Positions 47,430 to 61,701 of a stretch of 64,000 nt of DNA are shown piece after piece. The position numbers were made by a program, and so were the translations under genes. The stretch's first letter is position 1. Each line of letters starts with the position of its first letter. Source of the stretch: Mortierella alpina. Its lineage: Eukaryota > Mortierellomycota > Mortierellomycetes > Mortierellales > Mortierellaceae. The notes beneath the pieces were generated by a model that had not been told where the DNA came from, did no database searches, and saw only the letters and a list, made by a program, of their open reading frames with translations. Location: assembly GCA_029449245.1 (NCBI GenBank), contig JANATF010000012.1, positions 434,001 through 498,000 on the forward strand, given 5' to 3'.

Positions 47430-48841
47430 ATGTCCTCTGCAGCCAGACTGACCCACATGCGTGCTCTTGTGGCGCCGCATTCCACTCGCCACACAACTCG
47501 CGTAGCCACCATGCGCACACCTGTGCGCTACTACTCCCTTGCTCGCACTGCTGCTGTGGCTATCCCTCGCTCTCAGGTAATCAAAATGAAGGAGAAGCCA
47601 AAAGCACGCTCGCCTTCGGACCAGCGCGTCTCTATCAAATAGCTTTCATTTTCCTGTGGCCTCCGAATCTATTCATTAACGACGTGTTGTATCTATCATG
47701 ATGTAGTATCGATGGCAATCATGGATGATGGCTTCTGTGGCCACTGCTGGAGTAATCTCCTGGCAGCTCGGACACTCGCTTGTCGAGGCTGAGAGTCCCG
47801 CCAAGCCAGATACTGTTATCGGTAAGCGATCTCTCTCCTTATGATAAATGAATGCCATCAATGCCTCTCCAGAGCAGATCGCCAGCACCTCCATTCTACA
47901 CATCAAAGTTTCGCGCTAGTATTATGACGGACAAAAAAAAATGTTTCCGAGGTTGACCATGATTTCATCATGAGCTGTGTATTCATCTCCTTCCCCTTGC
48001 GTTCTTGTGTCTTTCTAATTGCGTACGCCTTAGACCCGGACTCAAAGACAGCATTCCCACTGACCATCCCCTCCGAGGACGGGTCCCCAGCTCGGTTGCT
48101 CGGTCTCGGAGTGCGCAAGATCACGTTTCTCAAAGTCCAGGTCTACGTCGTGGGATTGTACGCCAAGGCATCAGACCAAGACGATCACAACAGTCGCTTC
48201 CGAGCACTGCCCGAGGTCCAAAAGTTCCAGAGGACAGATAAGGGCAGCTCCGACACCGCCTTTAGAGCCATTGTTCAGACCCCCATTGAGTTGATCCTCA
48301 GAATCGTGCCAGTCAAGAACACCAACGGACCTCACCTCCGTGATGGCTTTACTCGAAGCCTGACTCAAGCCGCCAAAGAGCAGAAGCTGAGTGAGCCGGA
48401 TAATGAGGTAAAGCATAAGGCGCGTCATGTTCAGTTGTATAGCATTATACGTGGCGATCTTGGCAGCACGCCCACCCTAGTCGACCAATCTTGTTTATGT
48501 GAATGTAGGAAGCCATGGACGGTATCATGGAATTCAAAAACATGTTCCCTAAGGGCAAGATCAACGTTGGCCAAGCCCTGCTTTTCAGAAAGTCCCCCGA
48601 CGGCACGATGACTGTGCAGTTGGATGTAAGTAGCTCTTGAAAACGCGTCATGTACCTGTCTTGTGGCACAGGCGTTAACACACTTTCAACCCCGATATTT
48701 TAGGATGAGGTCGTCGGAAGCGTGCGCAACAAGTGGGTTATTGAAAACTTCTTCTTGGGCTACTTGCATGGTGAGAAGCCCATGAGTGAAAAGGCGCGTG
48801 ACAGCATTGCAGAGGGCATTCAAAACCTCTTGCTTCAGTAG
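47430..48841 (+). CDS. Mitochondrial chalcone-isomerase-fold protein, Aim18/Aim46 type
   Basis: Five exons (47430-47576, 47707-47821, 48034-48407, 48509-48625, 48704-48841) encode 296 residues. The first 45 residues are Arg/Ser/Thr/Ala-rich without acidic residues, as in a mitochondrial presequence. A single hydrophobic segment follows (MMASVATAGVISWQLG, about 54-70). The rest is the chalcone-isomerase-like fold: ARLLGLGVRKITFLKVQVYV, VGLYAK, ELILRIVPVKNTNGPHLRDG, IMEFKNMFPKG, and the closing VRNKWVIENFFLGYLHGEKP. Yeast Aim18 and Aim46 have this layout and are found in mitochondria. They are not expected to be flavonoid enzymes, since the fold also occurs in fatty-acid- and heme-binding proteins. 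PRP18 lies 226 bp upstream on the same strand. Confidence 0.85.
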
Positions 48842-49125
48842 AATCGAGGGACACTCCAGTTCTACATCCACTCTTCAACCCTCCTCAACCCTCCTCAACC
48901 CTCCTCAAGTACGTTAGATAGCAACATGCAGCCCCAAACATAAACGCACAATTGGTCTCCACATCTATCTCTCGCTCTCTCTTCTCGTCTTTCTTTATCT
49001 TATTTATTTGCTTTCACTCGAAATCTAAGGTTGCTTCTCTATGTATGTACATTGAACGGTTTTTGGTCTCTGTTCGTTGAGTGTTTTGTCTATTTTCTCT
49101 ACCCTCACCACATGCAATTCATCAA
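48842..49125. other. Convergent 3' spacer with a short tandem repeat
   Basis: An 11-bp unit (CTCAACCCTCC) is repeated about three times at 48873-48907, just past the Aim18-type stop. The rest is T-rich 3' flank. Confidence 0.6.
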
Positions 49126-49851
49126 TCAAGTGCTTTCCAGGTGCATTCTCCCCCCGCGCGGCATCGAAGGCTTCACCGACTCACTACTGGTCTTCGTTAT
49201 CTTGCGCATCCATCTCTGCAACGGCCTCCAGCCCACAACTTTATGGCCTACCTCTGTTGCCGTTGCCGTCGTCATCCCCGACCCCGACTCCGTGCCCAAA
49301 CTCACAGGGCTGGTCGGCACCAAAACCGAAGATCCCATGCTGGTAGAAACGGAATTGGCACGCGCCAGATCCTGATCACGGCCCTGAACTGCCTGCCGTT
49401 GCTTGTGATTAGGCATAATGAACAACATGGGAGACATGGGCGCCGACTTTTGAATCAAATCCGCTGTAATGGAAAGTGAACTCATGGACCGTGGAGGCGT
49501 GGACATGGACAACAGTCCCGCCAGATTCGCAGCAGCTGCTGCGCCGTCTGCAGCAGCAGCTGTATCGCTCTCATCCTTGATGATTCCGGGTTGGTACAGC
49601 ATAGGAGCCATTGGATGATCTGGAGTGGTCGAACGGAGGGCAACACCAGCAACTGTCGCATCTCCTTCTTGGTTGACTGCGCCTGTATCCGCGATATCTG
49701 GTGAAGCAGCCGTACAAATTAACGTCGGTTCCTCGATGTCGCATCTTTCAAATTCCAGCACGACCGTAGGCACTCCTTCCAACTCTACGAATGCTGCTGA
49801 CTTTTGAACGGAGGCTGCTGGCGATGATAGCGACTTTTCATCCGCAGCCGC

Positions 49852-49901
<50 letters not shown>

Positions 49902-51942
49902 CATTTGTCGATATAGTTGTTTGTTCCATAACAGGATGCAGTTCCAAAGAACCGTCCTTTTCGGCCGAGGAAGCTGCTTGCTGGACAGCAGCCTTGAATC
50001 TCTCAGATGTGAAATTGAACTGGAACGAAGGCGAAGGCGTTGTCGTCGATAACAGCGTAACATCCGTCCGGTCGCGCTCCATCCCTGCAGTCGCCCCCAC
50101 GGCGACATCCAAGGTCTTTTCCAATGTCGCATCGCTTTGCCCTACAGGCTCGGGTCCAGAAGTCATCATCAAATCTGTAAAAGGGATAATTCCCTCTTTC
50201 CGTCCATCCAGTGTCCGAGCCCCTTCCATCATCGGATCTCGCCTTGTTAAAGACTGAGGGGGATTCCAGCTTTTGATCCGAAATGAAGGCGAGCGATAGT
50301 TGGGGTCCAGAATCTCCTGTGGGATCGCAAATGTTGAATTGGTGGTGGCAGCTCGAGTGGGTTTGTTCCTGTGGTTGTTGTTGCTATTGCTGCTACTGGG
50401 TCGCAAAGCAGGAGGCGTAAACGGCGATGGCTGTGAACCTGGGCCTCCTGATTGTGGATCAAAACAGCTTTGGGTCCTGGTTCTTGCAGGTCGACTTGCG
50501 GCGGGGTGTGGAAAGGGTGGCGCGTCAAACAACGGGTCCAAACAACTCGAGTCCCATGGGTGTTGATCAAAAGGGAAGGGTGTTCGAGCAGACGTTGGCG
50601 TAGAAGGGTCCATTGGCCTCACCTGCACTGCAATTCCATCTACAGCACGGGAACTGGTGGAAAGAGATCCATTTCGCTGATCAAATACGTCGCCATATCC
50701 TGGTCTGGGGCAGGCACCGTATTGGTCCTGATGGTGCTGCAGGTTGGTCATGGAGAGTGAGGACGTTCGCGAGCTCAAGGATGAGGAGACCGACACTGAC
50801 GGAGACGATGTCGTGGTTGATGACGACGTAGACGAAGACGAAGACGAGAAAGAGTTTTGTCGGCTGCGACTCTTTACACGGGCATCGTTCTCAATGTCGC
50901 GTACACTCCATGGTCGTCCTGGGTCCATACGCAGAAGGTTCTGTTGATGCTGCTGCTGATGCTGCTGCTGATCGAAGGGATGTTGGCTCCAGATGTCAGG
51001 GTGCGGTGACAACACCAGTGGTGGCTGTTGTGGGTACTGAGAGAAATCGTCCTGACTACCAGAGAGTCCAAAATGTTGCGCGGTCTCCGGGTCGGGTGTC
51101 GTTACCGGTTTAAGAGGCGGTCTCCAGACGATATCGAGCCATTTCTTGACCCTCGACTCTGCAACATGATGGCGCAATGACCCTTGTTCGTGCCATGCTC
51201 GCCCTCCCTGGACTTGAGCGGGTGCATCGCCCATCTCCCGTCGATCTGGAAACCACTCCCCGCAGACATAGCATGGCGATTTGCCCTCGTGATCTTCAAT
51301 TCCATCCTGTCCAGGACAATAGCATCCCTTCGTGAGATCGCAGCCACACGGCTCCTTTTGTAAGGACTGTAGTACCTCGATCAAAAAAGCCATTGCCTTG
51401 GCGCGGGTTGAGAACTGAAGTGGGTAGTGCGTGTTGCTGCTAGTCAAGCCACTTATCGTTCCTGACACGCCTGGACTGTGATGAGGTTGGTGTGATTGCT
51501 GATCATGATGCTGTGACGAACTGCTCATCCGTCGAGGTTGAGAAAGCGTCGAAGGGGCAGAGCAGGCAATAGAGCACGACCGTGATCGAGACCGATGACA
51601 CTCCTTTGCCAGATCCAGCATGAGCTGACCCTTGAATGTTTGCGAGGTAGGTTTTGAGGCAGCGGAAGTTGAGCAAGGCGAGGTGATGGAGGATGCTGGA
51701 GAGGGCGACATGCTTGAGGCAGGTGAAGACGACAATGCTGATGAGGGGGACGATCCTGCTGCTGGTGACGAGGGCGAGGAAAATGAAGATGAAGCTGAGG
51801 AGGTCGAAGCTGGGCGGTTATGAGGGCGAAGCGGAGTTGCTGACATGGTCTCAATCACCCTTGGCAGGTTGTCAAGTGCAAACGCCAGATCCTGTCGATT
51901 CCGCCATGTCGGTAAGTGGGCAAAGTATGGGTTTTTGGACAT
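49126..51942 (-). CDS. Unidentified Ser/Pro-rich protein with a Cys-rich cluster
   Basis: One long frame of 938 residues from the ATG at 51942; no intron is needed. I do not recognise it. The first 40 residues are ordered-looking (NPYFAHLPTWRNRQDLAFAL, DNLPRVIETM). A Ser-rich stretch leads to GQLMLDLAKECHR and then a compact region at about residues 175-275: FSTRAKAMAFLIEVLQSLQK, a cysteine cluster (PCGCDLTKGCYC ... CYVCGEWFPDRREMG) and RVKKWLDIVWRPP. The cysteines could bind zinc. Most of the remaining 650 residues are Ser/Thr/Pro/Gln-rich and probably disordered, including a run of about 17 serines coded by a TCA repeat. Such architecture suits a regulator, but no function is claimed. The Cys region is the part most likely to be conserved. 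Confidence 0.7.
49852..49902 (-). repeat. TCA trinucleotide microsatellite in coding sequence
   Basis: About 17 copies of TGA on the plus strand read as TCA (Ser) codons in the minus-strand gene. One codon dominates the run, which suggests slippage rather than selection on a poly-Ser tract. Confidence 0.9.
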
Positions 51943-54929
51943 CAGAATACAGGAATGGCCACTGCTTCTTGCGAAAATATGGATTTCAGTCCGCTATCTG
52001 TTCTTGGAGGAAAGAGAGAGAAAGAAAGATGGAGAGAGATAGAGGACGAGGGAGGACGAAAGACAATGAAAAAGAGTGAGTGAGTGAGCGAGTGAGAATG
52101 GAACAGGTAGAAGGATAAGCGAGTGGTGCAAATGTGCCAGCCAGTTACACAATGGATCAATGTGGCCGAAGCGCAATTACTGTATTAAGTATATCTTCCA
52201 TGCAGACATGCAGAGGGGCGGTGGAGGTGCAGAAGAACAGAGCGAGCCCGCATGCATGGTAAAAATTGATAGGGGGAAGGAGAAGTCGTTCTACACGCTC
52301 CACAGAGGAAGGGCGCGATTCGTCTCTAGCTGAACCTGAACGGTCCTGCTCATCGGAGTGTTTTTTCTGATAACGACCACGATGCACCCGCATACACGTT
52401 AGAAATAGGGGCAGAAAGCTTTCAAAGGAGACGATGAGCAATGCAGGGAGGGAGCTAAAGAAGGGGGTTGGCAACAACGAGAGCGGAGGTGATCACTTGG
52501 AACGAGAGAGGTGTGTGGGTTTGGAGAATCGAAGCAGAGGCGTCTCGGTCCGAGCGTGGCTTCTCTTTGTGGAAGTGCGCAAACCAAGCCGAACGAGTGA
52601 GCAGCTGGCAAGGAGCACACACAACGCACACGCACAAGGATGAAATGGAATGCTGGGATGTTGGCCGCCCCTCTCCTCGATCTCTGACACACATACACAC
52701 ACTCGGGCACTGGCACAACTCGATAACATAGCAAGTACCACCTGCCGCCCCGTTCTTTGGCAATTTTGACGTCAGGCTGTAAAGCCAAGTTGGAGTTGTG
52801 GGGGTGCGTGAACGAGATGGATGAGCGCTGAGGGCACCAGCGATGCGGTCTGGAGAATAGTAAGGTGCTAAAATGGACGCGAGCAAGAGGGGTTCAAGTT
52901 GGAGCGAGGGGCGGAAATTACCACGTGGCGTGCAAGCAGCCCTAAAGGCTTCAGGAAGTAGGCAGGGGAAGAAGAGAAGCAACAGGGATGAGGTCCAAAA
53001 ACGTAAGGCTCAGGAAGGTGGCCGAAAGAAAGGAAAAGAGAGGAGTCAAGTCAGGCCGTGCATTAGGCGGTAAAAGGCGCCTTGAGAGAAAGATCTCGCC
53101 AGTGAGGATGGACGTGATAACAGGGCGTGTGTGCAGAGCTCCAGATGTCATTCTGCTGTCATCAAGATCACGGATTTCCAATATTCCTTACTAGTCGACA
53201 CCCACAACCATTGGCACAAACACGAGCAACATAACTCGAGATCATGATCGGACTAATTACCACAGCGAGAGTTGAACCACAGAAAAGTAACAAGGACCTA
53301 ACATAGGATGTGTATTTCACCGTGTGGCCCGAGAGAAGAGCCAGATTTGTCAAAGAGCGCAAGCGAAAGGTGGTTCTGACGTGTATATAGACCGAGCTTT
53401 CGTTGTCAAGATTGGAGGAATGGAGAATCGCGTCGCGCAAGCAAGAAAAGAGAGTGGTAATTTGGAGTTTCTCTCTGCGCTAGATGAAAAGTAACCGATC
53501 GAAAACGGCGCAATTCAACGGGAATGAGGGCATGGAACGAGAAAAGGCAGAGCACAAACTTACCTTTTTTTGTTTTTTGGTTCTCAAGTGTAGATATCGC
53601 CTGGGGAAGAGTGCTGCCTGCGAGAGCTATGTTTTCTTTTTGGAGAACCAAGCTGACAGATGTATCCGAGCGAGGAGTCTGCCAGAGCATGGGTTCAAAG
53701 GGGACCGAGGATGGAGGATACGACAAGGATGGAACGAAAAGGGAAGAACGAAACGGGTCACCTTACCCGGCCAGCTGGTCAACTTTGCCCAGCAAGAGGG
53801 ACGAGGGGCGTAGGGACTCAACGTCTCTCTGGCGTGAATCCAGATCTCGATGTCTCTTGTGATTTTGGCCAGGAGCGAAAAAGATCCTTTTTTCCCTATC
53901 ATTTCTCGCTCGAGGGTGAGCGAGGGAAAAAAAGCGCTTTCCCTTTCTATCTGGGCTGAGCTGGAACGGGCCATAAACGAACACGAGAACCGAAGAGAAG
54001 GAGCTCATTCGCCCATACGCGCCCAAGGCCCTCAAAGTGGTTAAAGGCGCATTGACCACGCGTGATTCTTTATGAAGTAGATACGACTTTGTTATATCTC
54101 CAGTAAGGCTACGCAAGTGCATCCTGAAGAGACCCCGTCTGTGACTAACATGGGCTCCCTGACGCTGTAGTAGTGAGGCGGAGAGGCTGTCTGGAGGAGC
54201 ATTCAAACACGACCGCTTTAACCGACTGTCGCTCCAGCGTTCAAAATTATGGGTGAGCTCTCTGATTGGAATCGAAAAGTGTACACGGTGGCGAGTAGCT
54301 ATCACCGTCCATTTGGATGTCTATAGGAGGTTCCTGTGCGGGTTTGGAGTCTTTTATCCTCTTGCTGGCGCCGCTGGCTATGGCCACGCGAGTATTCGCA
54401 CTTAGCCCTGAAAGAAAGGCGTTGCCTGCTGGCTAGGATATTGCAAAACCTCTTACTATTCCATATTCTTTGTTTTCTTACCAGCTTGATATCGGGAGCA
54501 TCCTTTGATTTATAGTCACTGAGCTCCGAGGCGTCGTCGTCGTCGTGCCCGCTTTTCAGGGTACACCACACTGTTGGTTCCTCGTTTGGTGTGGTCGCCC
54601 AAAGTGGGATGGGTCGTAGTCCATCTCTTCATATGGATTGGTTGAAGATTGCAACAAGAAGGAGGAGTTGCTGTGGAATCAAGCAGCCAAGTGTCGGCGT
54701 TTTCCAGCGATAAAGCGGGCGATGTTGATATGACCAAGATACAGCACAGTGATCTGGCATGATAGATCAGCGAGCGTTGCGCAATGTCCATCAGAATTCG
54801 TCGGTGGCCGCGAACTGCTCATTGACGGGTCATCTCAAGTGTCATAGACGCTTTGTTTTTTTTTATATTTTTTTTTTATTTCCTGGTACGAACTACGCAC
54901 AAAATGCGACTACAATAGCAGTAGCAGAC
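51943..54929. other. 3-kb spacer, no supported gene
   Basis: The left part (51980-52110, GA-rich on plus) is the probable 5' region of the Ser-rich gene. The rest has many short overlapping frames on both strands, none with domain-like sequence. One CRE-type palindrome TGACGTCA lies at 52767-52774. A T-rich stretch (54856-54881) lies just past the RPL7 stop. No transposon, tRNA or long repeat was recognised, so the length remains unexplained. Confidence 0.4.
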
Positions 54930-57014
54930 TTAGTTCATCTGGCGGATCAAGTTGTTGATCTTGAGCTCGCGGTCACCAGAGTCACCACCCTGGATGAAGT
55001 GCAGAGCCTTCTTGACAGAGTAGCCACCGGTGGCGTTGGACAGCTTGAAGGGCCACAAGAAGTTGGAGGCCTGCTTGAAGTTGGGGCCAACGGTGTAGAT
55101 CTCGTGGATGAGATCCTCCATGCAGACAATACCGAACTTGCCGAGGGACTTCTCGATGATCGAGTTGTCGGTCAAGGGGATGCGCTGCTTGTTGACCTTA
55201 CCATATCCGCGCTTGTAGATCAACTCGCGAACAGACTTGAGGTTGGGCTCACCGTAGGCGACGTAGGGGTTAATCTAGTTTCGAAGGGCCGAGAAAAATG
55301 TCAGTCTCTACCGCCTCAACGTTAAAGACTCTCAGTGATATATAAATCCTTCCATCTCAGTTTCTTACCAACTGCAACATCTGAGTGGTGGCCTTGGTCA
55401 AGCGGACAAAGACACCGTTGTTGATCTGGAGAAGACGCAACAACTGGAGGACCTTGCGGGGCTTGGGGGCGATGTGGTTGATACCCTTGATACGGATGAC
55501 GAAGGCAAGCTTGGGCTGGGCGGGAACGTAGAAGTTACCGGCGGCCTTGGCCTGGCGACGCAGACGGATCTCATCACGCTCCTTGGCGCGGTACTCGCGG
55601 ACGTACTGGTCAGCACGCTTGAAGATGACCTTGCGGTTGGCCTTGCGAGCCTGTGATGGACAAGGAAAAAAAAGGTACGATCAGTACATTTGATTCACTG
55701 TGTTCTTTTCACTGTTTTCACTTTTTGAGCAGTGAGATGGGGGCAAGAGTGAAGACATAATGAATCAGATCCGAAAGATGGTATTAATGATAGCAACATT
55801 GCCGTTGGCTAGCCTCATAAAGCGGTATAGCTTTTCATCACTTCAAAAGGGCTTCACTCTGGGATGGCCACTCTCTCAACTGTTCAGGGGATGGGACTAT
55901 GTGAGACAGCATCTCACAAGTGGAGGGTGTCAATATTTTACCTTGCGGGCAGCAACATCAGCGACACGCTTCTCAGCGGCGGCCTTGTCCTGGGTCTTTC
56001 TCTTCTTCAAGAGGGTCTCGGGAACGAGAACGTGCTCAAGGGTGGGGGTGGTGCTGTCGGTGAAGGGGATGAAATGAGAGGACTGACATTAGGATACAAT
56101 AGTTCTCGTCGGACTGCCACATATTCATCTTTCCGTTATTACAAGAAGGCTCTGCGTTCAGTAACAGCAGGTGGACAGGTCAATGAAATGCAGGAATCAA
56201 ATCAAAAGATATGAAGGCCCATAACACATCATCGTCCGCTCCACAAGTGCAAAGAACGAGTTCTTCAAAAGTAACTGAAGGAGAAGAAAAAAGAGTGATT
56301 GACATCCGACGAATTGTTTTAATTGGAGTTGGGCTTTGATTGCTACTCAGCTCACGATATGGCAGGCAAGGCCGATATCAATGAACAAAGGGCCAAGTTG
56401 CTCTTCTATCGCCTCCTTGCACTCAAAGGCAAAAGGAGTTGACCATCAGAAGCAAAAACGACCAGCAGCCAAAAGATCAGGTCGAGATGGAAATCTCTTC
56501 TGAACATGCCCATCACACAACAACAAACCCATACTCATTTGTTTCCTCTGGAGGAAAAAATGGTTTGGAATACGACGTCTCATCAGCACATTCTGGAGAC
56601 AAGGAACACCCAAGCTGAATGTCGAAATCCAAATTGGAGCAACTGAATGTCACCAATTAAGACATCTTCGTTGCAGTACCAAGGGTGTCCTGATCCTCCC
56701 CAGGCTGGGCGACAAGAGTCACAGAATGCATTTGAAGCAGAAGGAATGCATTGAAGCAAGTCCTTGAGCTCAATACCCCAAGTAGAAGCGACAGCAAGGG
56801 AATGAGCATCAGCATCGAATGCAGAATGGACAATTCGCAATTCGGGGCGATGGATCCCAGCCGAGCACTTCGTCATAGCCTTGAGAACAAGCATACACGA
56901 CTGAGCAAGTGGCAGAGCACCTGCCACCGGCCCCATGTGTGTGTCCTGTAGTCCACGTCTGTAGGGTCAATCCCGTTTTCGAGCAAGAATGCGTCCTGGT
57001 CCTTACGTAGTCAT
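54930..57014 (-). CDS. RPL7: 60S ribosomal protein L7 (uL30)
   Basis: Four exons: 57007-57014 (ATG ACT AC), 55942-56053, 55369-55650 and 54930-55274, giving 248 residues. The protein binds 28S rRNA in the large subunit. It shows the basic N-terminal helix ([18 protein letters not shown]), [58 protein letters not shown] across intron 3, the [16 protein letters not shown] motif and [18 protein letters not shown], ending in INNLIRQMN. The length fits the family. The first exon is inferred: a phase-2 donor GTAAGG directly after ATGACTAC gives MTTTTPTLEH, and no better start was found. That makes intron 1 953 bp. Intron 2 carries a C/D snoRNA. Confidence 0.93.
55761..55845 (-). ncRNA. Box C/D snoRNA inside RPL7 intron 2 (snR39/snR59-like position and target)
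   Basis: On the sense strand of RPL7, a C box GTGATGA (55835-55841) and a D box CTGA (55765-55768) are about 65 nt apart. They are flanked by a 4-bp closing stem, TGAA and TTCA. Just upstream of the D box is TACCATCTTTCGGAT, whose complement contains CCGAAAGATGGT. That 12-mer is, from memory, part of a highly conserved segment of 25S/28S rRNA. By the D+5 rule the paired G of CCGAAAG would be 2'-O-methylated. In budding yeast the second introns of RPL7A and RPL7B host snR39 and snR59, which target the same rRNA segment. The host gene, intron and target therefore agree. Boxes C' and D' are not clear. Confidence 0.82.
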
Positions 57015-57357
57015 CTTTGAGATTCGTGCGGAAAAGGAGGAGAAAATTTCTTTCCACCGTTTGTTTGCAAGTTTTGTACACGATAGGCTCGGTGGCTTAT
57101 GGCTCTATATCACGGGCCGGAGTTTCAACAGGCACGCCCTCTCCTGAACGGTTCCCGCACCAACAGTGCACTGATCAGGCTGACCATGAATCTGGGCGTC
57201 TCGGCAGGAGAACGCGCAACAGCATAGGCAATTCAATAGGATAGTTGATAAAAAGAGAGAATGATAGGAAAGTGTTTATTTTTTATACGCCCATGGCCCG
57301 CACTTTTTTTTTTGTGGTATTTGTGTTTTCTTATTTCGACAAATGAAGACCTTTTGT
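57015..57357. promoter_or_regulatory. RPL7 promoter and ARF1 3' flank
   Basis: This is the spacer between the tandem minus-strand genes RPL7 and ARF1. No consensus ribosomal-gene element was identified by eye. Confidence 0.4.
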
Positions 57358-59435
<2,078 letters not shown>

Positions 59436-61701
59436 TTACGAAAAGTCTTGCTCATCTGCTACTTGCTGCGAGTGACGATAGTGGGCCATCTTACCAGCAG
59501 AGAAAAAGTTATCCGCTCCTGACCCATCAAAGGCCAGCCGGAAAAAGTCGCAGACAATCGTCTTTTGCAGATTGTTGACGCCTCCAAAAGTATCCCGAAT
59601 GTAGGCGTGGATCCCTTCGTCTTTGGCAATATCCTCAATCTTCTCGAGACAGAGGATGATTGGGTTAAGGATCCGGGCCACCTGGTTGTACTTGTCAATG
59701 AACATGAAGGCGTTCGGCACGTTGCTATCACCTAAGTGAATCACTGAACTACCGATCCAAACTCCCGCCTTTTGCTGGGCCTTGTGCAGGATCGTGTGCA
59801 TGGCCTTGGAGACCGCAGGGCAGCTCTGAAGACGTTGCAATCCCTGGCCGGTGTCCCGGAGCCGGTAATCGTTATTCAGCATATCGTCGTCTGACAGCAT
59901 CCAGAGGTAGAACATCTCGTGAGCAATCTCACGCCACAAGTTGAGTGTCTGGTTGATGTACCAATACTGTGTCTCGTGGTCGTGAGTCAATCGTGCGCCT
60001 TGGCGGCCAGACTGGATGGCCAGGGAAAACCCTTCTTCGATGCTTGTTGGCAGGAAGAATTTGGTCAAGTACTTGAGCATTTTTTCGCAGGGGTCGCTAT
60101 TGAATACATCATCCAGCCTCGTTAGTCTAAAACGGTGTGGAAGATAGCAATATTGGCATCGACATTGGCAATTGCAGAAAGCCTCGTGAGCCTTACCGAT
60201 TTGTCCTGAGGAAGCTGTGGTTGTCGCCGATCGAGTACAAGCAGACCTTGATTTCGTCTGGCGTCAAGTTGTTATTGGCGTACTTTCGACTCAAAACCTC
60301 AATGGCCCTCTCTTTCTTCCTAATCTCCTGCTGAATCTGTAGACGGGACTTTCCATCAGAGGTGATCTCCTTTGTGGCATCTGCTACAAGATCGTGCCTC
60401 AGGACATCTAGGCCGTTTCGTTCCTGCAAGAATCCATACACAGTCTTGATAGGGATAACGCAAGTAAACCCCAGTGTTGATTCGATTTCGTCCATAGTCG
60501 AGTCCATCAGGAGATACATGAGTTTTCCATAGGCGCTCCTCATCTTCTCGGGGTTCATAATCTTGTGGCGGCGTCCAATCTCAAAGATGATCTGGAAGAA
60601 CTCCTCATTGTCCTCAAAGCTCTTGTCCGCAAACAGCTCTTGTCCACGACGATAATCATTCGCAACTTGAAAGCAGAAGCGATTTGTTCACAAAGATTGC
60701 AGGTAGTCAGTGCCGATCTCCTTCTAAACGGTGCCGAGGAGCTGTCGCTGATAACGGTTATCCACTCACCAACAAGACCAGAAATGATTGCACAGAGGTC
60801 TTTGATTTGGTGAACAATGCGCTTGGACTTGCTCGTATATGATAGGATGTCGACCTTATCGGTGTACTCGCTCACGTTCAGAGCTGCCTCAAGTCTGTTG
60901 AACCAGGAAACAAAGACGGGGCGGAAGAGGTTAAAAAGGGGGTACGGGTAGGAGACGCTTTTTTTTCTTTTTTTTTTTCCCGTGAACGGTCAATTCCTTG
61001 CGCGAGGAACATATACAAAAATAGCATTCTTCTTTGACAGATATACGTACAGGCGCAACAGCTTCCGTTCCGTCAGATCCAGGCGCATGGGGATGTACTT
61101 TGAGCGATCAATGATCCAGTCACCAAACGTCGAGGAGCCGCTTGAGACAATAACCTTGGACTCTGGCAGATCTACAAGTGTCTCGTCGCTCATTGAACTT
61201 CCCTTTGAGGTAGTCGACACGCCGCTGATGGAAGGTGCTACTGTGCTCGTGGCATCAGACCTGAAAAGTTCCATCTTGATGTGTCGCACACGATTGCCGG
61301 TGCGATGGAGCATAGCTGGCACGGAGAAACATTGTCAAATGAGGAAGAATAAGGCTCGTGGACTTATGGAGAGGGTGACAACGTAAACTTCGCTTGCGAC
61401 ACTGTAAAACTTGTTTTGTTTGAATGAGTCAGTTGGGATCGATGCACGTACCGTAGCACACTTCGCAAAAGTCTTCTGCACATTGCTCGCAAGAGAAGAA
61501 TGCCTCCTGGTCCTTGCATTCGACACAAAAGCCTTCGGCAGTAGCCTGGGCAGCGGCGAGCTCCTCATCCATCTGCTGGCTCTCGATCTTTGCTTGGTCC
61601 CCTGATTCTGCGGGATCGAGATCCTTGTCGCTGTCGCTGTTGTCCTCCCGTTGGAGGATCTCCTCGAGCCGATGCTTCCTATCAGCCTCGTTACCCCACA
61701 T
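59436..61701 (-). CDS. DUF2009/UPF0652 family protein with N-terminal B-box-like zinc finger
   Basis: Five exons (61452-61701, 61051-61315, 60770-60894, 60197-60665, 59436-60126) encode 599 residues; all junctions keep phase. Near residues 58-100 a B-box-like metal site reads FCVECKDQEAFFSCEQC, then DFCEVCYAMLHRTGNRVRH, and it is completed only after splicing exons 1 and 2. The remainder matches the eukaryotic DUF2009 (UPF0652) pattern: VANDYRRGQELFADKSFEDN, FEIGRRHKIMNPEKMRSAYG, KLMYLLMDS, RLDDVFNSDPCEKMLKYLT, ETQYWYINQTLNLWREI and GVWIGSSVIHLGDSNVPNAF. Members occur from fission yeast to plants and have no settled function. The family is recognised from memory of conserved blocks, so a profile search should confirm it. 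Confidence 0.78.

Noticed and set aside
56583-56936. 117-codon frame on the minus strand inside RPL7 intron 1
   Set aside because: No recognisable domain, no splice or start context, and it lies within the intron required by the RPL7 model. Probably a chance frame.
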